Shown one piece after another: positions 1 to 5,319 of a stretch of DNA of 7,120 nt. Origin of the DNA: Moraxellaceae bacterium UBA2031 (GTDB taxonomy: Bacteria > Pseudomonadota > Gammaproteobacteria > Pseudomonadales > Moraxellaceae); contig DDBN01000006.1 of NCBI GenBank assembly GCA_002333145.1, forward strand, positions 2,940-10,059, written 5' to 3'. The notes under the pieces were generated by a model that saw only the letters and a program-made list of their open reading frames with translations, did no database searches and was not told the origin of the DNA. The position numbers were made by a program, and so were the translations under genes. The first letter of the stretch is position 1. The number at the start of each line of letters is the position of its first letter.

Positions 1-813
1 CGCATCAACAACCATCTTACGCGACTCGTCACATTGCCCGGTGAGCGCTCAGTAGTCGTTGTCGGAGCTGGAGCCGAAGGGATAGAAATGCTTGGTGAGA
101 TTCTCCGGCGCTTCAGCGATCAAGATCGACTGAGCCTGCACCTGATTGAGGGGAGGGCTACGCTTTTTGATCGCTTCCCGGGGCTGCATGATCATCTGAT
201 GCAACGTATGGGAGGCCGTGTCACCGTCCACTGTGGCGCGAAGGTAACTGAGGTGTCATCAGACGCGGTCTTACTCGAAGACGGCTCCCGTATTCCTTCA
301 CGGCTCACCGTATGGACCACGGGCAGCCAAGGCCATCCTCTGCTTGCTGAAGCAGGGCTATCGCAGCCAAGTGAGGACGCGCCTGTGCTCGCCAGTCTCC
401 AAAGCCAGAATTACCCTGATATTTTCATTATTGGCAATGCAGCACGCCTTCCCCGCCCCCTGAAAAAGCAGGCTTATCATGCTCAGGAGATGGGCCGGCA
501 TGTTGCAGACCTGATGCAAAATTACTGTGCAACGGGGAAGGCAGCGGCATTTCGCCCCTCGCAAAAGCCCTCGCTGATCTCGTTTGGAGACAGGGATGCA
601 CTGATGCTTTTTGACAATAAGGTGCTAACCACCCCCAGCTTTCTGGGCTTAAAAGAAGCCATTTATCAGTATGCTTATCACGAGCTTATGCCGCCCAGGT
701 CTCCTCGGGAGTTGTCATCCCTTGTGAAAGACTTCCGCCACGGCATCAGCACACTGGATACCTGGCGAATATTGTCCGGCTCAACCGAGGCCCGCCTGTT
801 TCAAGCGCGCTAA
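1..813 (+). CDS. FAD/NAD(P)-dependent oxidoreductase, type II NADH dehydrogenase-like (5' end cut by window)
   Basis: This is the C-terminal two thirds (about 270 codons) of a pyridine nucleotide-disulfide oxidoreductase. The family moves electrons from NAD(P)H through FAD, in NDH-2 members to membrane quinone. The frame is open from base 1. The first in-frame start-like codon, TTG at 34, lies inside conserved sequence just before the Rossmann strand, so the real start is upstream of the window. A dinucleotide-binding motif VVVVGAGAEGIE lies near codons 18-29, with the NDH-2 style Glu after the Gly-rich turn. VWTTG lies near codons 104-108, followed by the second FAD motif FIIGNAARLP near codons 142-151 and a helix with the usual QAYHAQEMG pattern. 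The last 60 residues resemble the amphipathic tail of NDH-2 proteins. The FAD motif has Asn where Asp is usual (GN instead of GD). The substrate is not certain from this fragment. The 3' end overlaps the convergent macro-domain gene by 33 bp. Confidence 0.85.
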   Translation, partial: RINNHLTRLVTLPGERSVVVVGAGAEGIEMLGEILRRFSDQDRLSLHLIEGRATLFDRFPGLHDHLMQRMGGRVTVHCGAKVTEVSSDAVLLEDGSRIPSRLTVWTTGSQGHPLLAEAGLSQPSEDAPVLASLQSQNYPDIFIIGNAARLPRPLKKQAYHAQEMGRHVADLMQNYCATGKAAAFRPSQKPSLISFGDRDALMLFDNKVLTTPSFLGLKEAIYQYAYHELMPPRSPRELSSLVKDFRHGISTLDTWRILSGSTEARLFQAR

Positions 814-1311
814 GGTGTCGAGATAGGTGCGGGAAGCCTCTTCAGAAAAACAGGCAAAAACGACTCTCTCGAGATGCGGATACTGCTGCAGTGCCAGTAG
901 TGTTTCCGACACGGCAATCGCCGTTGCCTGCGCAAGCGGATAGCCATACACGCCACAACTGATGGCAGGGAAGGCAATACTGGTAATGTCATTCTCTGCT
1001 GCCAGCACAAAGCAGTGTCTGTAACAGGACTTGAGCAGCAGAGGCTCACGATGCTTTCCTCCCTGCCACACCGGCCCTACCGTATGAATGACAAACCGAG
1101 CCGGCAGGTTGTAGCCACGAGTAATCCTTGCACTCCCCGTGGCGCACCCACCAAGAGATCTACACTCCCCCAACAGCTCTGGCCCAGCGGCATGATGAAT
1201 AGCGCCATCAACCCCGCCACCGCCCAGCAAACCACTGTTAGCCGCATTCACAATGGCATCAACAGGCAGAGTAGTGATATCTGCCTCTACGACCTCTATA
1301 CGATCAAACAT
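781..1311 (-). CDS. YmdB-like macro-domain protein, O-acetyl-ADP-ribose deacetylase type
   Basis: This is a 176-residue single macro domain, close in length and sequence to E. coli YmdB. That family hydrolyses O-acetyl-ADP-ribose, and some members remove ADP-ribose or act on ADP-ribose phosphates, in the cytoplasm. The visible motifs are ADIT (10-13), IVNAAN (20-25), GGGGVDGAIHHAAGP (30-44), HTVGPVW (76-82) and AFPAISCGVYGYP (113-125). Asn25 and Asp35, the YmdB catalytic positions, are present. I chose the ATG at 1311 because AAGAGG stands 4 nt before it (1316-1321). A TTG at 1329 would add six residues and overlap the RNase gene upstream. It is the last gene of a leftward set with the T2 ribonuclease (8 bp gap) and the DUF2721 gene. 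Its 3' end runs 33 bp into the opposing oxidoreductase. The physiological substrate cannot be told from sequence. Confidence 0.92.
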   Translation of the reverse strand: MFDRIEVVEADITTLPVDAIVNAANSGLLGGGGVDGAIHHAAGPELLGECRSLGGCATGSARITRGYNLPARFVIHTVGPVWQGGKHREPLLLKSCYRHCFVLAAENDITSIAFPAISCGVYGYPLAQATAIAVSETLLALQQYPHLERVVFACFSEEASRTYLDTLARLKQAGLG

Positions 1312-1315
1312 AAAG

Positions 1316-1321
1316 CCTCTT
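1316..1321 (-). promoter_or_regulatory. Ribosome binding site of the macro-domain gene
   Basis: AAGAGG lies 4 nt before the ATG at 1311 and overlaps the stop codon of the RNase T2 gene (TAAGAGG). It favours ATG 1311 over TTG 1329 and fits translation following on from the upstream gene. Confidence 0.6.
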
Positions 1322-1952
1322 AACGCCAAGACCTAATTCGAACCGCTACAGGACAATTGGAGCGAGCATTTTGAGAACAGGCCATAGGAGCGCCTTGAGC
1401 CGACAGGCAGACACGTACCTCCGTCAGTAGCGGAGGGCGCCCCTTCCCTGAGCAGCGCAATACAATCCCGCTAGAAGTCAGACTAGGATTCAGCCGCTGC
1501 AATTCTTTTACTACAACGTTACGTTCCACCACGACATCGCGACCACTCGCGCGAAACATGTCAGGCCACTTCAGTTCATCGAACTCACGGGCCATGATGC
1601 CAAAATAGCTATCCGCCGACAGCTGACTACAGCGGCCATGCTTTTCCCACTGATACCGCCGCAATCCTGAATCCGGCATGATCCGTCGTAACTGCTTTTC
1701 AGTCTCCGGGGCTATCTTAAAGGCTGACCCCGAGCAGTACTCAGGCGCCCTGCTCCGCGCTTTCTCAGGCCATAATCCGTGCACAGAAAGAGGTTTTCGC
1801 TCACGACACTGCACACTATTGAAGTGTTTAGGGTTGAGATCACAAAACGCTGGCGTCATCGTCACCGCCAGCGTGTAGTAATCAAAACTATCTCCACGTG
1901 CGATTGATACCAGCATCATGCCGAGAAGAATAAATACACTTGAACGTTTCAT
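1320..1952 (-). CDS. Secreted T2-family ribonuclease
   Basis: This 210-residue protein has an N-terminal signal peptide (about residues 1-20: MKR, then a hydrophobic run to SIARG), so it probably acts in the periplasm or outside the cell. RNase T2 enzymes cut single-stranded RNA through 2',3'-cyclic phosphate intermediates. The first active-site block is LSVHGLWPE (catalytic His58). The second is YQWEKHGRC (Lys104, His105). TLAVTMTPAFC near 27-37 matches the first strand of bacterial members. There are eight Cys, consistent with disulfides in an exported protein. Where the fungal enzymes have a catalytic Glu in HEWxKHG, this protein has Gln101. The ATG at 1952 is chosen for its strong GGAGG seven bases upstream, the ATGA overlap with the DUF2721 gene and the signal peptide. 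Reading further upstream would only add translation of the DUF2721 gene in the wrong frame. The family call is firm. Full activity is less sure because of Gln101. Confidence 0.9.
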   Translation of the reverse strand: MKRSSVFILLGMMLVSIARGDSFDYYTLAVTMTPAFCDLNPKHFNSVQCRERKPLSVHGLWPEKARSRAPEYCSGSAFKIAPETEKQLRRIMPDSGLRRYQWEKHGRCSQLSADSYFGIMAREFDELKWPDMFRASGRDVVVERNVVVKELQRLNPSLTSSGIVLRCSGKGRPPLLTEVRVCLSAQGAPMACSQNARSNCPVAVRIRSWR

Positions 1953-2419
1953 CCCTCTCCCTCCGGAGGGCCAATTCGCAAAGAGGCCGTCGCCAAGTAA
2001 ATTTCTCTCAAGAAGATCAGAAGACCCATAATAAAAGCCAACATGCCAATGATAAACAAGACCGGCACTACCCCACGAAAATACGTAGACATAAGCGCCT
2101 CCAGAAAGAGGAGGACAATAATTGTGCTGACAAATAGTGCACAGGTTGTGCATAGACTGATAGACCAACTGACCAGCCGAGCCCGCTGGGACAGTACCCG
2201 CAGCGTGGCATGAAGAGCGGCACGGCGCCCATCAACTGATGCAGCCGCATATTGCTCCTCGAGTATACGGGCACGATCAATGATGCGAGAAAGTCGGCTC
2301 GTCAATACCCCCAGCATGGCCCCCATACCTGTCAGCAGAAACACCGGGGCCACTGATAACTGTATGAAATACGCAACATTGCTGACGGCATCATGTAGAT
2401 CGCCCGGTATCGGTGTCAT
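1949..2419 (-). CDS. DUF2721 family membrane protein
   Basis: This is a 156-residue integral membrane protein of unknown function, recognised as DUF2721. Hallmarks are APVFLLTGMGAMLGVLTSRL (24-43), the IDRARILEE segment (47-55) and IFLREIYLA (135-143). It has three probable membrane helices, at about residues 17-39, 84-107 and 115-138. The charged, Arg-rich stretch between helices 1 and 2 (about 42-82) is probably cytoplasmic. The ATG at 2419 follows a weak AGGG about ten bases upstream and gives a start just before the first conserved block. The stop codon overlaps the start of the T2 ribonuclease (ATGA), so the two are probably translationally coupled and this gene heads the three-gene leftward operon. 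The 88 bp between it and tcdA must hold its promoter, but I saw no clear -35/-10 pair for this direction. No biochemical role is known to me. Confidence 0.88.
   Translation of the reverse strand: MTPIPGDLHDAVSNVAYFIQLSVAPVFLLTGMGAMLGVLTSRLSRIIDRARILEEQYAAASVDGRRAALHATLRVLSQRARLVSWSISLCTTCALFVSTIIVLLFLEALMSTYFRGVVPVLFIIGMLAFIMGLLIFLREIYLATASLRIGPPEGEG
1953..1970 (-). promoter_or_regulatory. Ribosome binding site and 12-bp palindrome before the RNase T2 gene
   Basis: On the minus strand GGAGG (1960-1964) stands 7 nt before the ATG at 1952 and fixes that start. It lies inside a perfect 12-bp palindrome, CCCTCCGGAGGG (1959-1970), at the end of the DUF2721 coding region. Folded as a hairpin it would give only a 4-bp stem, so a regulatory role is unproven. 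Confidence 0.6.
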
Positions 2420-2495
2420 GAAATATAATCCCTGATATTAGACAGGCCACCATAGTACCTATTCCAATAGGCATCATGGGAGCCCCACAAGGCGT

Positions 2496-2501
2496 TATAA
2501 T
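2496..2501 (+). promoter_or_regulatory. Candidate -10 box of tcdA, implying a leaderless or near-leaderless mRNA
   Basis: A perfect TATAAT ends 6 nt before the tcdA ATG (2508). Transcription normally starts about 7 nt after the -10, so it would begin at or next to the start codon. No purine-rich ribosome binding site is present before the ATG, which fits. There is no good -35: the hexamer 17 bp upstream (2473-2478) reads ATCATG. This is an inference from sequence only. Confidence 0.4.
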
Positions 2502-2507
2502 CCTCAC

Positions 2508-3320
2508 ATGACAACTGAAATACTTGATGACGATTACGATCGACGCTTTACCGGCATTGATCGCCTGTACGGCACTGACACCTTTGCCCTATACCAACAG
2601 GCTCATGTATTAGTTGCTGGCGCAGGAGGCGTGGGGTCGTGGGCGATAGAGGCCCTCGCTCGTACAGGCATAGGTCACCTGACATTGATAGACATGGATG
2701 TACTCGTCGCCAGCAACGTCAATCGCCAACTGCCCGCCATCAGCGAAACCTTTGGCCGCGGCAAGATCGATGTATTGGCCGAGCGTGCTTACGGCATCAA
2801 CCCGCGACTGAAAATCACCCTCATTGACGACTTTCTCACCCGGGACAATATTGCTAACCTGATGGCGGATACGCCCGACCTAGTGCTCGACTGCACCGAC
2901 GATGTCGAGGCCAAGATATCCCTCATCATCTGGTGTCGCCGTCGGCGTATTCCTATCGTGGTTGCAGGAGCGGCGGGAGGGAAAACTAATCCAACTGAAT
3001 TACGTGTCGATGACCTGACCCGCACACACCGAGACCCTCTTCTTGCCAAGATTCGTCGCCAACTACGCCGTGACTGTGGCTTCCCAAAGGACCCACAGGA
3101 AAAATTCGGTATCCCGTGCATCTATTCTGGTCAACCCGTCCACACTCCCGAAGGTGAAACGTGTGACTCAGGCAACCTCAGTTGCAGCGGTTATGGTTCC
3201 ACCACCATGGTTACTGCAACTATGGGCATGATGGCCGTAGCAGAGGGATTGAGGCATATGGTGAGGCGTATGCGCCTGCGGGCATCTCGCGCAAAAGCAG
3301 AGCACGATCGAGAGCAATAG
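2508..3320 (+). CDS. tcdA: tRNA threonylcarbamoyladenosine dehydratase
   Basis: TcdA (CsdL/YgdL) is an E1-like enzyme. It uses ATP to dehydrate t6A at position 37 of ANN-decoding tRNAs to the cyclic form ct6A, in the cytoplasm. This 270-residue protein, similar in length to the E. coli enzyme, follows it throughout. RFTGIDRLYG lies at 13-22 and the nucleotide-binding GAGGVGSWA at 38-46. IDMD (61-64) is followed by the NRQ of E1-like proteins (72-74), and Lys86 by INPR (97-100). LDCTDDVEAK lies at 127-136, AGAAGGKTNPT at 153-163 and DPLLAKIR at 176-183. GYGSTTMVTATMG lies near the C terminus (228-240). E. coli TcdA works with the CsdA/CsdE sulfur-transfer pair. Neither is encoded here, so tcdA stands alone, divergent from the DUF2721 operon. 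No ribosome binding site is visible before ATG 2508, and a TATAAT lies just upstream. Its 3' end faces a convergent hydrolase across a hairpin terminator. Confidence 0.95.
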   Translation: MTTEILDDDYDRRFTGIDRLYGTDTFALYQQAHVLVAGAGGVGSWAIEALARTGIGHLTLIDMDVLVASNVNRQLPAISETFGRGKIDVLAERAYGINPRLKITLIDDFLTRDNIANLMADTPDLVLDCTDDVEAKISLIIWCRRRRIPIVVAGAAGGKTNPTELRVDDLTRTHRDPLLAKIRRQLRRDCGFPKDPQEKFGIPCIYSGQPVHTPEGETCDSGNLSCSGYGSTTMVTATMGMMAVAEGLRHMVRRMRLRASRAKAEHDREQ

Positions 3321-3324
3321 AGTG

Positions 3325-3344
3325 CTTGCGGAAAATAGCGCAAG
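3325..3344 (+). other. Small stem-loop after tcdA
   Basis: CTTGCG (3325-3330) can pair with CGCAAG (3339-3344) around an 8-nt loop, starting 5 nt after the tcdA stop. No T run follows, so it is not a terminator on its own. It could protect the mRNA 3' end or be chance. Confidence 0.3.
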
Positions 3345-3399
3345 AAATACTATCCAAACCACATCAGCAAAAAGATAGCGCTGCCTGCGTCACTCATAA

Positions 3400-3423
3400 A
3401 AAAGCCCGGAAAACCGGGCTTTT
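3400..3423. terminator. Bidirectional intrinsic terminator between tcdA and the alpha/beta hydrolase gene
   Basis: AAAAGCCCGG (3400-3409) pairs perfectly with CCGGGCTTTT (3414-3423) around an AAAA loop, a 10-bp stem. Rightward it is followed by TTTTCCTT. Leftward it gives a run of six T (3403 down to 3398), so it should work in both directions and is probably stronger for the leftward hydrolase, whose stop lies 13 nt before it. It sits 79 bp past the tcdA stop. Confidence 0.9.
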
Positions 3424-3436
3424 CCTTACAAAAACA

Positions 3437-4375
3437 TTAGAAACGTCGAGCATTCGCATCAATCAAGTGCACAAGCTTTGGCCACAGCGCCTTGGGCAAG
3501 TCATGCCCCATTCCTGGAATCAGATGCAGCTCTGCACCCCGAATCGCACGTGCTACCGCTTTGCCACAACCTGGCCGCACCAGCTTGTCCTCCTTACCAT
3601 GAATGACCACTGTCGGTGCTGTGATACGACGCGCGACAGGAAGCAAGCTACCTGAGCTCAATACAGCAGTGAACTGTCTTTTCACGCCAGCCGGATGATA
3701 ACTACGGCCAATGAGACGACGCGCAAACGCTTCACGCTCCGCAATGGGTGTCGGGTGGGCAGGACTACCAATGATAGAGAAAAGCTTAACACTGTGAGCG
3801 ACCAAGTCCTCCATCGAAGCAGTCTTACCGGGGCCCTTCATAAGTGGCTGTAATGCCTTCGGATGGGGAGGAGGTAAAAGAGGCTGATTGGTACTTGAGA
3901 AAATCACACCCAATGATTTAACACGATCAGGACGAGTACCCGCCAGAATCTGCGCAATCATTCCTCCCATACTCGCGCCCACAACGTGTGCCCTAGGAAT
4001 ACCCAAATGATCAAGCAGACCTTCTGCATCCGCCGCCATGTCATACAACGAATAAGGTGACGGACTTTTCAGACCAAGAGTGAAGCGAGCCATCCGAACC
4101 AGCTCATTCATTTTCTCAACCCGTATTTTGACTTGGGATGATAGGCCGATATCCCGATTATCAAAGCGAATAACACGGAAACCTCGATCCACCAGCATCT
4201 GGCAGAACTCGTCATGCCAGAGCAACATTTGGGCAGATAAGCCCATGATCAACAGCAAAGGCTCTGCGGCCTCATCGCCCCAGTCCTCATAGCACAACTC
4301 GATACCGCCTTTGACGACCGCTTTACCGGATCGAATCAACGTGGCACTGGTAGCAATCTTTTCAGACGAGGTCAT
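3437..4375 (-). CDS. Alpha/beta-fold hydrolase (esterase-like)
   Basis: This is a 312-residue alpha/beta hydrolase with a complete triad. Ser135 is in GASMGG, Asp263 in HGKEDKLV and His291 in PGMGHDLP. The N-terminal block GIELCYEDWG (24-33), the LLLIMGLSAQMLLWHDEFC run (40-58) and IRFDNRDIGLSS (69-80) are typical of a large bacterial subgroup. That subgroup is often annotated as alpha/beta hydrolase and includes aclacinomycin methylesterase-like proteins. The substrate cannot be assigned. There is no signal peptide, so the protein is probably cytoplasmic. ATG 4375 is chosen because GGAG stands 6 nt upstream (4382-4385) and conserved sequence begins soon after. An upstream ATG at 4441 would add 22 unlike residues and run across the start of the divergent RnfB-like gene. 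Transcription ends at the hairpin at 3400-3423. The short spacing to the divergent gene (32 bp if that gene starts at 4408) leaves little room for a promoter. Confidence 0.93.
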   Translation of the reverse strand: MTSSEKIATSATLIRSGKAVVKGGIELCYEDWGDEAAEPLLLIMGLSAQMLLWHDEFCQMLVDRGFRVIRFDNRDIGLSSQVKIRVEKMNELVRMARFTLGLKSPSPYSLYDMAADAEGLLDHLGIPRAHVVGASMGGMIAQILAGTRPDRVKSLGVIFSSTNQPLLPPPHPKALQPLMKGPGKTASMEDLVAHSVKLFSIIGSPAHPTPIAEREAFARRLIGRSYHPAGVKRQFTAVLSSGSLLPVARRITAPTVVIHGKEDKLVRPGCGKAVARAIRGAELHLIPGMGHDLPKALWPKLVHLIDANARRF

Positions 4376-4399
4376 TAACAACTCCACAGATATAACAAC

Positions 4400-4404
4400 A
4401 GGAG
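4400..4404 (+). promoter_or_regulatory. Ribosome binding site supporting start 4408 of the RnfB-like gene
   Basis: AGGAG stands only 3 nt before ATG 4408. It is the only good ribosome binding sequence near any candidate start of this gene (4408, 4423, 4552, 4594). The spacing is shorter than usual, so it does not settle the start. Confidence 0.4.
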
Positions 4405-4407
4405 ACG

Positions 4408-5313
4408 ATGGTACCCAAACAAATGCCCGAATACAGTCCACAAAAAGGTCAGTCTATTGTCAGCAGAGGCCATATACGGATAACCCAAACTGCACCGGAA
4501 AAGCCCACTCAGGCTATAATCACAATTGTTCATCACCGCCCGACTAACTTCATGCCGCCGCAGACACCCCTCCCCTCCAGCCAACACATCACCATGATTG
4601 ATGCCATTGAGGATCTGCTGCCGCAGACTCAGTGCGGAAAGTGCAAGCACCCTGGCTGCCGCCCCTATGCCGAAGCTATCGCCAATGGGGAAAGCATTAA
4701 CCATTGCGTACCTGGAGGCCAGGACACCATCGATGCTTTGGCTTTACTGCTTGATATAGCGCCTCTGCCGCTCGATCCCTCCTATGGAAAAACACCTGAA
4801 CACCGCCAGGTAGCAGTCATCCGTGAATATGAATGCATCGGATGCACTAAATGCATTCAGGCCTGCCCGGTAGACGCCATTGTTGGTGCCGCTAAATTTA
4901 CACACACCATCATCCGTGACGAATGTACAGGCTGCGACTTATGCATAGCTCCCTGCCCGGTAGACTGTATTGACCTAATCAACTTACCAGAGCGCTTACT
5001 AACCATCCCTGCACAACGACAAGCACAGGTAACTCTCCAAAGGAACCGCTACGAGCTTCGTAGCACACGGCTAGCCAATCTAAAGAACAAACAAGATGCC
5101 CGCCGAGAGGCACCAGCCGCTCCTGTAAATGAAGCAGCAGTTGCACAAATTAAAGACAGCAAAACGGACATAATTGCAGCGGCACTGTTACGCAGCAATC
5201 TTAAAAAGGCCGAAAAGCGTCTTGATTCTGCACTGCTCGATGGCAAGGACTGCCACGAGCTTGAAAATGAAATCCTAGCGTTACGCGCAGAGCTCAATGC
5301 CCTTAATGGCTAA
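4408..5313 (+). CDS. Stand-alone RnfB-like ferredoxin with one cluster-binding RnfB domain and two [4Fe-4S] motifs
   Basis: With the 4408 start this is a 301-residue electron-transfer protein. It resembles subunit B of the Rnf/Rsx complex but has no N-terminal membrane helix. The RnfB cluster domain begins near residue 64: LLPQTQCGKCKHPGC followed by RPYAEAIANGESINHC, with Cys76, 79, 84 and 100. Two ferredoxin motifs follow, CIGCTKCIQACPV (143-155) and CTGCDLCIAPCPV (173-185), which predict two [4Fe-4S] clusters. The tail (about 236-301) is charged and helical, probably coiled coil. No rnfA, C, D, G or E lies nearby. The protein is probably soluble, with unknown partners. The start is uncertain: residues 1-62 look unlike the family and contain a TATAAT at 4515-4520. 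ATG 4552 or 4594 would place the start next to the conserved core, but both lack a ribosome binding site. Its stop faces the next hydrolase gene's stop with 6 bp between. Confidence 0.87.
   Translation: MVPKQMPEYSPQKGQSIVSRGHIRITQTAPEKPTQAIITIVHHRPTNFMPPQTPLPSSQHITMIDAIEDLLPQTQCGKCKHPGCRPYAEAIANGESINHCVPGGQDTIDALALLLDIAPLPLDPSYGKTPEHRQVAVIREYECIGCTKCIQACPVDAIVGAAKFTHTIIRDECTGCDLCIAPCPVDCIDLINLPERLLTIPAQRQAQVTLQRNRYELRSTRLANLKNKQDARREAPAAPVNEAAVAQIKDSKTDIIAAALLRSNLKKAEKRLDSALLDGKDCHELENEILALRAELNALNG
4515..4520 (+). promoter_or_regulatory. Possible -10 box inside the N-terminal part of the RnfB-like gene
   Basis: A perfect TATAAT lies 31 bp before ATG 4552 and 73 bp before ATG 4594. No convincing -35 is present at 16-18 bp. 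If it is used, the protein would start at 4552 or 4594 rather than 4408, and the divergent spacing to the hydrolase would widen to a normal promoter size. Confidence 0.3.
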
Positions 5314-5319
5314 CCTGCT

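Noticed and set aside
1953..2168. Extension of the RNase T2 frame upstream to an ATG at 2168 (72 more residues)
   Set aside because: The extension lies inside the DUF2721 gene in another frame, would place the signal peptide inside the protein, and lacks the ribosome binding site and ATGA overlap seen at 1952.
3182..3655. A 157-codon rightward open frame spanning the tcdA end, the terminator and part of the hydrolase gene
   Set aside because: It overlaps two well-supported genes out of frame, crosses a strong terminator hairpin and resembles no family. It is a shadow frame.
4390..4418. Leftward promoter for the first hydrolase gene (TTGGGT at 4413-4418, 17 bp, TTATAT at 4390-4395)
   Set aside because: Spacing is good, but transcription would begin within or just before its GGAG site, leaving almost no leader, and the match to consensus is modest.
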